NCBI GenBank assembly: GCA_030432295.1
Contig: JAUIHI010000007.1
Span: forward strand, 62,001 to 126,000
Direction: 5' to 3'
DNA length: 64,000 nucleotides
Origin: Anaerolineae bacterium
GTDB lineage: Bacteria; Chloroflexota; Anaerolineae; Caldilineales; Caldilineaceae
Under the pieces are notes generated by a model. It saw only the letters and a program-made list of their open reading frames with translations. It searched no databases and had not been told where the DNA came from. Shown here piece after piece: positions 51,276 to 60,890 of the stretch (positions are counted from its first letter, which is position 1; every line of letters begins with the position of its first letter). Made by a program: the position numbers and the translations under genes.

Positions 51276-53447
51276 ATGAATCATTACGATCTGACAAGCG
51301 ATGAAGCTGAGGTCTTCTTTGAAGAGGCCAATGAACTCCTGGAATCATTGGATCGTGACCTGGTGGGGCTGGAGAAGAGCGGGGATGACGCTACGCTCCA
51401 CCGCATTTTCCGCGCAATCCACACATTGAAGGGCGCGGCGGGCAGTGTGGGTCACGATTCGATGGCCCTATTGGCACACGCCGCCGAGAGCCTGCTGGAG
51501 AAAGTGCGCAACCACGAAAGCAGCGTCTCGACCCAAATGGCCAATGTGCTCTTTCAAGTGGTCGAGAATCTACGCATCTTCCTGGACGATGTATTGGCAG
51601 ATCGTCCGGCGCAGGTAGATGTGGCGGCGCTGATCGAAGATGTCAGTGCGCTGATGGGGATGGCACAAAATGTGGCTTCAGATGTGGCATCGGATAGTCC
51701 ACCGGATCAGATGCTCTCCCATCTGCCTACGGTAGATGACTCTGGGTTTGTGGTGATAGAAGATGGGTTGAAAAGTGGGCTGAATCTGCTCGTCGTCTAT
51801 GCCGAAGCGGATATGACAGGCATCGCGCCCCTGGCCCGTCTGCTCCAAATGTATATGCACCTGGAGCAGGTGGCCCAGATTATCGTTTCATCACCTACGG
51901 GTGACGCACTGGAACAGGGCCAAGGCGCAGGAAATCTCGCAGCGGTTGTGATGACGGATATGGTTCGGTCTGAGTTGGAAGCGGAACTGTCGAATATCTT
52001 TGAAATCGCGGCTTTCCAGGTGGCAGACCTATCCAGTGCCCCCCAGTTGCTGCGCCCACAAGAAGAGAAGTCGGGCGAAGTATTGCCAGTTGCCGGGGAG
52101 ACGACAGAAACGCTATTGGATGACGAGCAGATCGTCGAGAGGCCGATGGAGGCAGCCCCACAGCGGGAAACCTCCCCAGCCCTGCGCACTGTGCGCACGA
52201 GTGTTGAGCGGCTGGACAATCTGATGAACCTGGCCGGGGAGTTGGTAACCAACCGCAACCGGCTCTTCAACATTTATGAAGAGCTGAGTCATCTGCTCGA
52301 CGAAGAGCAAAGGACATCCCTGAACGATACCATCACCCACATGTCCTCGGTCACAGACCAGATTCACGACGAGATTTTCAAGGCGCGAATGCAGCCGATT
52401 GAATTCATCTTCAACAAATTCCCCCGTTTTGTGCGGCAGATATGCCAGGAGATGGGCAAAGATGTGGCGCTGGTGGTGACAGGCCAGGAGACAGAAGTAG
52501 ATCGTTCGGTGATTGAGCAGATCGGCGACCCTATTCTCCATCTGGTACGCAATGGGATCGATCACGGGATTGAGACAGTTGCAGAGCGATTGGCCGCGGG
52601 CAAAGCGGCGCAGGGGCAATTGTCCCTGAATGCCCGATCCGAAGAAGGCAATATCGTTGTCTCGATTGCGGACGACGGGCGGGGGGTCGATGCGGAGAAG
52701 GTGAAGAACAAAGCGGTAGCACTGGGGCTGATCACCCAGGAAGAGTCAATGCAACTCTCCTATCACGAAGCTATCGATCTCATTTTTGCCCCTGGCCTGA
52801 GCACGGCCACCGAAATCAGTGGCATCTCTGGTCGGGGGGTCGGTATGGATGTGGTGCGCAACAACGTCCAGCGCTTAAGTGGTTCGGTGGTGGTCCACAG
52901 CGTTCCGGGGCAGGGCACATCTTTCGAGCTACGCCTGCCCTTGACCCTGGCAATTATCCCGACGCTGCTTGTGGAAGTGGGAAGTCAGGTCTTTGCGTTG
53001 CCCCTGCCCAATGTGACGGAGATTTTTAAACTGGACCCGGCTACTATTCAATACGTGCGTGGCCGGGAGACAGCCTACATCCGGGGAGGTGTTCTGCCGT
53101 TGGTTCGTCTCGCCCATCTGTTTGAAGAGGATATGGCCGCCCTGGACGATTTCACGGAGAGGTCCAAAAAAGGGGCTGAGAAGGGGGCAGGTGGTGACGA
53201 AGCGGGGGCTTATGTGGTCTCTCTTTCCTATCGGGACGTACAGATGGGTGTCATTGTCTCCAGACCCCTGGGCAAACAGGATGTGGTGATCAAAGCCCTG
53301 GGCTATCCCATCAACAAAGTGCAGGGGCTAACCGGCGCCACATTATTGGGAGATGGCCGAATTGGGCTGATTATCGATATTTCGGCCCTGATTTCGATGG
53401 CAACCGAGGCCAATGCCATCCAATCCCATCGGCTGGCCAAAGCGTAA
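51276..53447 (+). CDS. cheA: Chemotaxis histidine kinase CheA
   Basis: 723 residues. The HPt domain (1-105) has HRIFRAIHTLKGAAGS with phospho-acceptor His49. A variable P2-like region (about 155-290) follows; its alpha/beta pattern with MTGIAPLARLLQMYM may bind CheY or CheB. The dimerisation domain has RTSVERLDNLMNLAGELVTN, the ATPase domain has LVRNGIDHGIE, ADDGRGVDAEKV and GRGVGMDVVRNNV, and the C-terminal CheW-like domain closes the protein. It senses receptor state through CheW and phosphorylates CheY/CheB. All key residues are present. Confidence 0.95.
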   Translation: MNHYDLTSDEAEVFFEEANELLESLDRDLVGLEKSGDDATLHRIFRAIHTLKGAAGSVGHDSMALLAHAAESLLEKVRNHESSVSTQMANVLFQVVENLRIFLDDVLADRPAQVDVAALIEDVSALMGMAQNVASDVASDSPPDQMLSHLPTVDDSGFVVIEDGLKSGLNLLVVYAEADMTGIAPLARLLQMYMHLEQVAQIIVSSPTGDALEQGQGAGNLAAVVMTDMVRSELEAELSNIFEIAAFQVADLSSAPQLLRPQEEKSGEVLPVAGETTETLLDDEQIVERPMEAAPQRETSPALRTVRTSVERLDNLMNLAGELVTNRNRLFNIYEELSHLLDEEQRTSLNDTITHMSSVTDQIHDEIFKARMQPIEFIFNKFPRFVRQICQEMGKDVALVVTGQETEVDRSVIEQIGDPILHLVRNGIDHGIETVAERLAAGKAAQGQLSLNARSEEGNIVVSIADDGRGVDAEKVKNKAVALGLITQEESMQLSYHEAIDLIFAPGLSTATEISGISGRGVGMDVVRNNVQRLSGSVVVHSVPGQGTSFELRLPLTLAIIPTLLVEVGSQVFALPLPNVTEIFKLDPATIQYVRGRETAYIRGGVLPLVRLAHLFEEDMAALDDFTERSKKGAEKGAGGDEAGAYVVSLSYRDVQMGVIVSRPLGKQDVVIKALGYPINKVQGLTGATLLGDGRIGLIIDISALISMATEANAIQSHRLAKA

Positions 53448-53546
53448 CAGAGTATAAATATCAGAGATTCGACTTTATCCAAAAAGCCGGGTTCTGAAGA
53501 ACGAAAATGTGCAATACTGGGTAGACTTTCGCTTTTAGGGAGAATT

Positions 53547-53912
53547 ATGATGATGCAGCAGAAGATTCTCATCGTAGATGATGCCAAATTTATGCGGGTG
53601 CGTTGTGCCCGCATCCTGGTTGAACGCGGCTATTCTGTCGTTGAAGCAGAAAATGGGATTCAGGCAATCGAGAAATATCAGAACGAAGCACCGGACGCGG
53701 TGTTGATGGACATCAGTATGCCTGAGATGGATGGCCTGAATGCCCTGCGTGCGATTCGTGAACTGGACCCGGCCGCGCGGGTTGCTATGCTGACAGCTAT
53801 GGGGCAGCAGAATGTAGTCATCGAAGCCATCAAAGCCGGTGCCCGGGACTTCATCGTCAAACCCTTTGAGCCGGATCGGATTCTGAAATCCCTGTCCAAG
53901 CTTCTGATGTAG
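53547..53912 (+). CDS. cheY: Response regulator CheY
   Basis: 121 residues, a single receiver domain. Acidic pocket Asp11-Asp12, phospho-acceptor Asp55 in LMDISMPEMDG, Thr83 and Lys105 (IVKPFEP) are all in place. There is no output domain, so it acts by binding a target. It likely carries the CheA signal; since no flagellar switch gene is present in this window, the target is unknown. AGGGAGA lies before the ATG. Confidence 0.95.
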   Translation: MMMQQKILIVDDAKFMRVRCARILVERGYSVVEAENGIQAIEKYQNEAPDAVLMDISMPEMDGLNALRAIRELDPAARVAMLTAMGQQNVVIEAIKAGARDFIVKPFEPDRILKSLSKLLM

Positions 53913-53945
53913 CAGCGCCACGACCAGTGGAGAGCAGGGAAATCT

Positions 53946-55076
53946 ATGATCCGTCAGGAATATCGGCAAAAAGAAAGTGTACCGGCCACAAAGACTACAC
54001 AAAAAAGTAACCCAATTCGGGTCGTTACAATCGACGACTCGGCTCTAATTCGACTTACCCTCAACCGCTATCTCAATCAATTTCCTGATATTGATGTGAT
54101 AGGACAGGCCTCCAACGGCCAGGAGATGCTGGCTCTGGTCGGGAACGTCCTGCCGGATGTTGTGGTGCTGGACGTAGAAATGCCAGTGATGAATGGGCTA
54201 GAGGCGCTGGAACGGTTGATGCGCGCCCAGCCGACACCGGTGATTATGCTGAGCAATCTGACCTGGAGCGGGGCCGAAGTCACACTCCAGGCCCTGGAAT
54301 TAGGTGCTGTCGACTTTGTGGTAAAGCCCCAACCGGGTGTGACAATGGCGGCAACTGTCGATCTGCTGGTAGAAAAAATTCGTCAGGCAGCCACAGCCAA
54401 TGTACAGGTTCCGCGGCTTAACCAGAGCACCAAACCAGAACCGGGCGGCCTGGACCAACAGCAATCGAGTGTAGACCGAAACCGGGGCAAACAGACAGCC
54501 CCCCTACTCTCCCAGGAGAGTCTGCTGGCCGTAGCCAGTTCCACCGGTGGACCTTCGGCCTTGACAGCATTTTTGTCTGCCCTTCCCGCCGGTTTGCCCC
54601 TGGGCGGCGTAATCGTCCAGCATATGCCCGTGGGATTCACCACAATTCTTGGACAGCGGCTAAACAAAATTGGTGGCTATAAGGTCACCGAGGCCATCAC
54701 CGGCTCCCGGCTCATGCGCGGCCAGTTTCTGATTGCGCCGGGCGGGTATCACTTGACCTTTGACAGCCAGGGGTACGCTATGCTGAACGAGGGGCCTGCG
54801 GTCAACGGTGTGCGTCCCGCCGCAGATGTCACCTTTAGCAGTCTGGCGGAACACTTTGGGTCACAGATCACGGCTGTGGTGATGACCGGCATGGGCAATG
54901 ATGGCTTTGCCGGTGCGATAGAAATTCACCAGCAGGGGGGACGCATTCTGGCCCAGGATGAACAAAGCGCTGTCGTCTTCGGGATGCCCCGGCGGATTGT
55001 CGAATCCAATCTGGCCGAATATGTGGCATCCCCAGGAATGCTTGCCGCCTATGTGGCGAAGCAGGTGACCGCATGA
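53946..55076 (+). CDS. cheB: Chemotaxis methylesterase CheB
   Basis: 376 residues: a receiver domain (about 24-145; Asp30-Asp31, phospho-acceptor Asp76, Lys127), a 45-residue Gln/Pro-rich linker, and the esterase domain with the catalytic set Ser199 (ASSTGGPSAL), His226 (VQHMPVGF) and Asp319 (MTGMGNDG). It removes methyl groups from (or deamidates) receptors and completes adaptation with CheR. Its stop overlaps the CheR start. Confidence 0.95.
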   Translation: MIRQEYRQKESVPATKTTQKSNPIRVVTIDDSALIRLTLNRYLNQFPDIDVIGQASNGQEMLALVGNVLPDVVVLDVEMPVMNGLEALERLMRAQPTPVIMLSNLTWSGAEVTLQALELGAVDFVVKPQPGVTMAATVDLLVEKIRQAATANVQVPRLNQSTKPEPGGLDQQQSSVDRNRGKQTAPLLSQESLLAVASSTGGPSALTAFLSALPAGLPLGGVIVQHMPVGFTTILGQRLNKIGGYKVTEAITGSRLMRGQFLIAPGGYHLTFDSQGYAMLNEGPAVNGVRPAADVTFSSLAEHFGSQITAVVMTGMGNDGFAGAIEIHQQGGRILAQDEQSAVVFGMPRRIVESNLAEYVASPGMLAAYVAKQVTA

Positions 55077-55993
55077 TGAAAGCAGGCAGTTATCGCAAAA
55101 GGGAGCGAAAAGAATGGGGGGTAAACGGTCAAGATCAGGCCCTGCCGTCAAATGGTTCTGGCCCTCCCCAGCCCGACAACAGCACCGTAAGCCGGTGGCA
55201 AATGTTAGATAAGGACTATTTACTTCTGCGCGATGCAGTGCTTGAATTAATGTCAATCGATCTGTTGCACTATCGGACAGTGCAAATGGAACGGCGGTTG
55301 ACCACCTATTTGAGCCGCAGCGAGCAAGACACTTGGGCCAGCTACACCCAGATGTTATACCGCCAGCCAGAAGAGGCCCGGCGCTTTCTGGAATTTCTGA
55401 CGATCAATGTTTCGTCCTTCTATCGGGATGCAGACAAATGGACAATTCTGGCAGAAAAGATTCTGCCCGATCTGCTGAATCGCACCAAACCCTATGGCCT
55501 GCAAGCGTGGAGCATCGGTTGCTCCCTCGGCGCCGAGCCATATACTCTGGCAATGCTGCTCTGTGAATTGGCTTCTGGCCGCCGCCATAAGATCGATGCC
55601 GGGGACATCGACACTGCTGTTCTGGATGTAGCCCGGGCCGCGGGTCCCTATTCGAGCAACGAGCTACGGGAATTACCACCCCGGCTGACTGAAAAATTCA
55701 TTGTAGCCGCCGACAACAACCAATTTGGGGTTCGGCCTGAACTTCGCAGGCTGGTACATTTTGAGCGTTTTGATCTGCTCCAGGACAAGGCTGCACGCTT
55801 GTACGATCTGGTCATCTGTCGAAATTTGGTAATCTACTTCACGCCAGCCATCAAAGAGCAAGTCTTTCGAGAGCTTGCCCTGGCCGTGAAACCGGGTGGG
55901 ATTCTCTTTATCGGCAGTACCGAAACCTTCACCAACTTTCGGCAGTATGGATTCACCTATCTCGGCCCTTCGTTCTACCAGCGCAACGGGTAG
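55073..55993 (+). CDS. cheR: Chemotaxis methyltransferase CheR
   Basis: 306 residues, starting inside the cheB stop (ATGATGA). After a 45-residue polar N-terminus comes the helical CheR_N region and then the SAM-dependent core: LTINVSSFYRDADKW, WSIGCSLGAEPYTLAM, YDLVICRNLVIYFTP and LFIGSTETF. These are the normal CheR motifs. It methylates chemoreceptors. No receptor gene is visible in this window, so receptors must be elsewhere. Confidence 0.95.
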   Translation: MMKAGSYRKRERKEWGVNGQDQALPSNGSGPPQPDNSTVSRWQMLDKDYLLLRDAVLELMSIDLLHYRTVQMERRLTTYLSRSEQDTWASYTQMLYRQPEEARRFLEFLTINVSSFYRDADKWTILAEKILPDLLNRTKPYGLQAWSIGCSLGAEPYTLAMLLCELASGRRHKIDAGDIDTAVLDVARAAGPYSSNELRELPPRLTEKFIVAADNNQFGVRPELRRLVHFERFDLLQDKAARLYDLVICRNLVIYFTPAIKEQVFRELALAVKPGGILFIGSTETFTNFRQYGFTYLGPSFYQRNG

Positions 55994-56013
55994 GTTTGCG
56001 ATAGAATGAGTCT

Positions 56014-56101
56014 ACTGCAAAAACCGAGTTTTTTGTGCAGATCGCCCGGGTTTTCAGGAGTGATTCGGTCTCAAAAACTCGGTTTTTAGCCTTTTTGCAG
56101 T
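56014..56101 (+). terminator. Terminator-like long hairpin after cheR
   Basis: AAAAACCGAGTTTTT (56019-56033) and AAAAACTCGGTTTTT (56073-56087) pair, and an outer ACTGC/GCAGT stem closes the structure at 56014-56018 and 56097-56101 with a 5-base bulge. A T-run (56092-56096) lies on the right arm. It separates cheR from the CheX-like gene. The flanks repeat GAGTC on both sides. Confidence 0.65.
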
Positions 56102-56152
56102 GGAGTCATAGAATCGTTCTACGACGACGACACATTATGAGGAGTACAAGCA

Positions 56153-56653
56153 GTGAGCGTTAATTTCCTGAATCCCTTTCTCAATGCGGCAAAGTCTGTT
56201 CTGGCCGCCGAAGTCGGGGCACAAGTGAACAGGGGCGCAGTCACACTGGAAACCAACTGTCTTACCCCCCAGGATGTCACTGTGTTGTTGAGCGTTGTGG
56301 GCGATATCCACGGAGTCGTGCTGTACAGTATGGATATCGGTATGGCCCTGGCAATGGTTTCCCAGATGCTGGGTCAAGAGCAAGAGGAGTTCGATGATCT
56401 GGCCCAAAGTGGCATCGCAGAGCTGGGCAATGTGATTACCGGCGTAGTCACCACCTATCTGGCCGAAGCGGGCTATCACTGCTCGATCTCTGTGCCCACG
56501 CTGGTGATTGGCCGGGGCACACTGCTTTCCACCCTGGACTTCAAACGGGTTGTGGTCCCGCTCTCCACCGAGATGGGCCGTATGTTCATCCACATCGCGT
56601 TGCGCGAAGATTCAAGCCGGGGTCTGGCCAGACTGACCCGACACAGCATGTAA
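56153..56653 (+). CDS. cheX: CheX/CheC-type chemotaxis phosphatase
   Basis: 166 residues from a GTG with GAGGAG ten bases before it. It has the CheX/CheC/FliY fold: LNPFLNAAKSVLAAEVG near the N-terminus and FDDLAQSGIAELGNVITG, where Glu90 and Asn93 correspond to the catalytic Glu and Asn that dephosphorylate CheY-P. One catalytic site only, as in CheX. No CheD gene is seen, which fits a CheX rather than a CheC. It would reset the signal of the CheY encoded in the same cluster. Confidence 0.85.
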   Translation: MSVNFLNPFLNAAKSVLAAEVGAQVNRGAVTLETNCLTPQDVTVLLSVVGDIHGVVLYSMDIGMALAMVSQMLGQEQEEFDDLAQSGIAELGNVITGVVTTYLAEAGYHCSISVPTLVIGRGTLLSTLDFKRVVVPLSTEMGRMFIHIALREDSSRGLARLTRHSM

Positions 56654-56719
56654 GAGGATTCCAACCGACAGCCAAAGTGCCGGGACATCTTTCCGGCGAC
56701 CCACCACAAGGATTTCTCG

Positions 56720-56971
56720 TCAGCCCTGCGCCTCCGCCATTGGCACTTCCCAATAGCAACGCAATACCCGACGCTGAGCCATCACATTTTCCCCGGCCAC
56801 AGCGATGCAGCCCCCCTTTTCCACCTGCACCCAATCCACCCACTCCCCGTTTGTGCCAAAGCGACAGATCAGTGAAATTGAGTCCCTGCTAAAAATGCAG
56901 TGGTCCTGGGTCGTCTCGAAACCATCCAGAGAGCGGCCCAGTTTGTCGAATCTGTGGGTGGCTTTTTTCAC
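56720..56971 (-). CDS. Small hypothetical protein, unknown family
   Basis: 83 residues from a GTG at 56969-56971; no clear ribosome binding site. The sequence looks protein-like: LDGFETTQDHCIFSRDSI then beta-patterned ICRFGTNGEWVDWVQVEKGG and RVLRCYWEVPM. It lies alone, convergent to cheX and divergent from the MBL-fold gene, in a spacer of 450 bp. A TATACT at 57014-57019 reads as the same word on both strands and could start transcription both ways. No function proposed. Confidence 0.4.
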   Translation of the reverse strand: MKKATHRFDKLGRSLDGFETTQDHCIFSRDSISLICRFGTNGEWVDWVQVEKGGCIAVAGENVMAQRRVLRCYWEVPMAEAQG

Positions 56972-57013
56972 TGCATTCGCGCTTTGAGTTGTGAAAAAAT
57001 CCCTGGCCGGTAG

Positions 57014-57019
57014 TATACT
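57014..57019 (+). promoter_or_regulatory. Possible promoter -10, part of palindrome AGTATACT
   Basis: TATACT lies 84 bases before the MBL-fold gene start, with TTGTGA upstream at a slightly long spacing. The palindrome also gives TATACT on the minus strand with TTGCGC 16 bases upstream, so it may drive the small minus-strand gene as well. Confidence 0.35.
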
Positions 57020-57102
57020 CGCAGGCAGAGTAAGCGCAAAGCGCTGTGTCAAAACAGATAATCCTGCCTGTACCCAACCCTTTTGCCAAGGAGAATCCAT
57101 TG

Positions 57103-57936
57103 ATGCCCGCCTACATTTGTGTAACCTGTGGTGTCCAATACGCGGAAAGCCCAACGCCCCCAGCCCGCTGCCCCATCTGCGAAGACGAACGCCAATACGT
57201 CGGGGCCGAAGGACAGCGCTGGACGACACTGGACGAACTACAGCAGACCCATCACAACGAATTTTCCCCGCTGGAAACCGGATTGACGGCTATCACAATT
57301 GCGCCCAAATTTGCCATCGGCCAGCGGGCTATGCTGGTGGAAACCGCCCAGGGCAATGTGCTGTGGGATTGCAACAGTCTGATCGACGACGAGACAGTAG
57401 CCGCGGTGCAGGCGCGGGGCGGCGTAACAGCCATCGCCATCTGCCATCCCCATTTCTACGACAGTCTGGCCGAATGGAGCCGTGCCCTGGGCAATGTGCC
57501 TGTCTATCTCCACGCCGACGACAGACATTGGGTCATGCGGCCCGACCCGGCCATCGTCTTCTGGGAAGGGGAGACGCTGGCGCTCAACGGAGAGGTAACT
57601 GTCATTCGCTGCGGCGGCCACTTTTCCGGTTCGTCGGTGTTGCACTGGCAGGGGGGCGCGGAAGGGCAGGGCGCTCTGCTCACCGGCGACACGATTACTG
57701 TTGTGGCTGACCGGCGCTACGTCACATTTATGTACAGCTACCCCAACCAGATACCGCTGCATGCGGGAGCTGTGCGCGGGATTGTGGACGCAGTCGAACC
57801 CCTCGCCTTTGACCGCATCTACGGCGGCTGGGCGGGCAGCCAGATCGAACGGGATGCCAAAGCCGCGGTAGTGTGCTCGGCAGAGCGGTATATCCGCGCC
57901 ATCGAAGGGGTCTATCCGGGAAGAGACTCGGCATAG
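57103..57936 (+). CDS. MBL-fold metallo-hydrolase-like protein with N-terminal zinc ribbon
   Basis: 277 residues from the ATG at 57103 with AAGGAG nine bases upstream; an upstream ATG is less likely. The N-terminus has CVTCGVQYAES and CPICEDERQY, a rubredoxin-like four-cysteine ribbon. The rest is MBL-like, but the HxHxDH motif is changed to CHPHFYDSLAEW, and GGHFSGSSVLHW and LLTGDTITVV give later ligands. Activity unknown. It is 12 bp before the first nucleotidyltransferase gene and likely co-transcribed. Confidence 0.8.
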   Translation: MPAYICVTCGVQYAESPTPPARCPICEDERQYVGAEGQRWTTLDELQQTHHNEFSPLETGLTAITIAPKFAIGQRAMLVETAQGNVLWDCNSLIDDETVAAVQARGGVTAIAICHPHFYDSLAEWSRALGNVPVYLHADDRHWVMRPDPAIVFWEGETLALNGEVTVIRCGGHFSGSSVLHWQGGAEGQGALLTGDTITVVADRRYVTFMYSYPNQIPLHAGAVRGIVDAVEPLAFDRIYGGWAGSQIERDAKAAVVCSAERYIRAIEGVYPGRDSA

Positions 57937-57948
57937 GGAGCGAACGCT

Positions 57949-58743
57949 ATGACAATCGACAGCCGTATTCTCGATCTGGACCGCCTCCGCAGCCTGGCAA
58001 CGTCGGCCCTGGCCCATCCGGCCCTGCTCGTCGTCGTCAGCGGCGCACATCTCTACGGCTTCCCCTCCGCCGACAGCGACGTGGACCTGCGGGGCGCGCA
58101 CCTGCTGCCTGTGCCCGCGCTGCTGGGGCTGGACACGCCCAAGCAGACCGTCACCCGCTCCTGGGACGACGCAGGGCTGGAGATCGATCTGGTCAGCCAC
58201 GACCTGGGCAAATTCATCAGCCTGCTGCTGCAACAGAACGGCAACTATCTGGAGCAGCTTTTCTCGCCGCTGGTCGTGTGGCAGACGCCCTGGGCCGAAG
58301 AACTGCGCGGCCTCGTCTGGCAGGGAACGATTGCCCGCCACGTCTATCACGCCTACGCCGGCTATGCCCGGGGCCAGTGGCAGATGTGGCAGAAGGAGGC
58401 GGAGACAGGCCCGGCCCGGCTCAAGCCCCTGCTCTACGCCTACCGGGTCAGCCTGACCGGCGTGCATCTTCTAAGCACGGGGGAGGTCAACGCCAACCTG
58501 ACCGAATTGGCTCCGGTCTACGGCTACAGCCATCTGCTCGAACTGGTGGCGGCAAAGCAGCAGGAGAAAGCCGCGATCCCGCTCCCCATCGACGAACACA
58601 ACGCCGCGCTGGCCGACTTGCAGGAACAGCTACACGAAGCCTACACAACCAGCCATCTGCCGGAAACGCCGACCAACCGGCCCGCGCTCAACGATCTTCT
58701 GGTGCGGGCGCGGCTGCAATTGGGGATGGAAAGGGAGTCATAA
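57949..58743 (+). CDS. Minimal nucleotidyltransferase (COG3541-like), first of a tandem pair
   Basis: 264 residues, ATG with AGGGAG eight bases upstream. The nucleotidyltransferase core is VVSGAHLYGFPSADSDVDLRG, given here in short as GAHLYG and SDVDLRG, with metal-binding Asp44 and Asp46; a third acidic position is in LEIDLVSHD. The C-terminal half is helical with NYLEQLFSPLVVW and YAYRVSLTGVHLL. It belongs to the YcgL/COG3541 group. The gene that follows after two bases encodes a diverged homologue. Members of this group are known from RNA-repair gene neighbourhoods; no ligase is present here. Confidence 0.85.
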   Translation: MTIDSRILDLDRLRSLATSALAHPALLVVVSGAHLYGFPSADSDVDLRGAHLLPVPALLGLDTPKQTVTRSWDDAGLEIDLVSHDLGKFISLLLQQNGNYLEQLFSPLVVWQTPWAEELRGLVWQGTIARHVYHAYAGYARGQWQMWQKEAETGPARLKPLLYAYRVSLTGVHLLSTGEVNANLTELAPVYGYSHLLELVAAKQQEKAAIPLPIDEHNAALADLQEQLHEAYTTSHLPETPTNRPALNDLLVRARLQLGMERES

Positions 58744-58745
58744 AA

Positions 58746-59615
58746 GTGGAGTGGATCGAACGGGCGACTATCCTCAAAGTGGTCTGGGGCAGCCGGGCCT
58801 TTGGTACAGCCGATGCGACCAGCGATACAGACATCCGGGGCGTCTGCATTCCGCCCCCGCGCTTTCTGCTCGGCCTGGGCAGCTTCGAGCAGTACGAAGA
58901 CCCGGCTGCGGATACAGTCATCTACAGCCTGGCCAAATTCACCCGGCTGGCCCTGGCCAACAACCCCAACATTCTGGACATCCTCTGGGCCGAGGACGAG
59001 GACGTACTCTATATGGACGAATACGGTGCGCAGCTACGCGATGCCCGTGACCTCTTCCTCTCCCGCCAGGCGGCCCGCACCTACGCGGGCTATGCGGCCA
59101 GCCAGATTCAACGGATGGAGACCCACTATCGCTGGCTCCACAACCCGCCGGATCACCAGCCCAGGCCCGCCGAATTTGGCGCACAGCCCCACCCGAACGG
59201 CGGGATGCGTTTCCCCAACACCCATCAGGAACGGGCGTTTCAATCCGCCAACAAACATTGGCAGAACTATCAGAAATGGCGGGAGAATCGCAACCCGGAG
59301 CGGGGCGCGCTGGAGGAAATCCACGGCTACGATACCAAACACGCGCTCCATCTGCTGCGGCTCTATCGGATGGGTATCGAGATTCTGCGCGAGGGGGTGG
59401 TGCGGGTCAAGCGGCCCGATGCAGAGTGGCTGCTGTCGGTCAAAGCCGGGCGCTACACCTATCCCGAACTGCGGGAACTGGTCGAGTCGTTGCAGGCCGA
59501 GTTGGACGAAGCTGAGCGCCAGACCAGCCTGCCCGAACGACCCGACGAGGCTGTCATTGACGCTCTGCTCGTCGATCTGCACTGGCAAGCGCTTCAGTCG
59601 GAGCGTTTTGGATAG
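58746..59615 (+). CDS. Minimal nucleotidyltransferase (COG3541-like), second of a tandem pair
   Basis: 289 residues from a GTG at 58746, with AAGGGAG nine bases upstream and two bases after the first gene's stop; the frame is open further up but those codons overlap the first gene in another frame. GSRAFGTADATSDTDIRG holds the catalytic Asp27-x-Asp29. The helical C-terminus contains YAASQIQRMETHYRWLHNPP and KHALHLLRLYRMGIEIL. It is clearly related in plan to the upstream protein but diverged in sequence, so the pair could form a heterodimer. Confidence 0.85.
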   Translation: MEWIERATILKVVWGSRAFGTADATSDTDIRGVCIPPPRFLLGLGSFEQYEDPAADTVIYSLAKFTRLALANNPNILDILWAEDEDVLYMDEYGAQLRDARDLFLSRQAARTYAGYAASQIQRMETHYRWLHNPPDHQPRPAEFGAQPHPNGGMRFPNTHQERAFQSANKHWQNYQKWRENRNPERGALEEIHGYDTKHALHLLRLYRMGIEILREGVVRVKRPDAEWLLSVKAGRYTYPELRELVESLQAELDEAERQTSLPERPDEAVIDALLVDLHWQALQSERFG

Positions 59616-59633
59616 TGGGTTGATCTGAAAACA

Positions 59634-59717
59634 GGACGCTGATGCCGCTGAAAAGTGTGATTGACGCTGATAAAATCTGCGAAAATCTGCCCTTTCTGCG
59701 CAATCTGCGTCCCATTC
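59634..59717. repeat. Repeat-word spacer with GCTGATAAAATCTGCG words
   Basis: Contains the 20 bases at 59658-59677 that recur exactly at 42181-42200, followed by several AATCTGC words. It lies between convergent genes and holds no gene. Confidence 0.65.
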
Positions 59718-59728
59718 TTCCTCTTCAG

Positions 59729-60760
<1,032 letters not shown>

Positions 60761-60819
60761 GGGTTTCCTCCAAGGAAGAGCGTTGCTACTAAAAAAGCGG
60801 AGTGAGATGAGGCTTATGA

Positions 60820-60847
60820 CGATGGACCAAAGACGAAGGACGAACGT
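60820..60847. repeat. Word-repeat spacer with GACGAAGGACGAA words
   Basis: The spacer between purN and the LLM gene holds tandem GACGAAG/GGACGAAC words and a partly matching GTTCGTCC copy at 60871-60878. No gene is seen in it. Confidence 0.5.
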
Positions 60848-60890
60848 CTACGGAATTGGTCGCATCACAGGTTCGTCCGCCGTCAGCGAC

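Noticed and set aside
57238-58467. 409-codon open frame on the minus strand.
   Set aside because: Antisense over the MBL-fold and first nucleotidyltransferase genes, no motifs.
57873-58745. N-terminal extension of the second nucleotidyltransferase gene by about 290 codons.
   Set aside because: The codons overlap the first nucleotidyltransferase in another frame and are Arg/Pro-rich; the GTG at 58746 has a good ribosome site.
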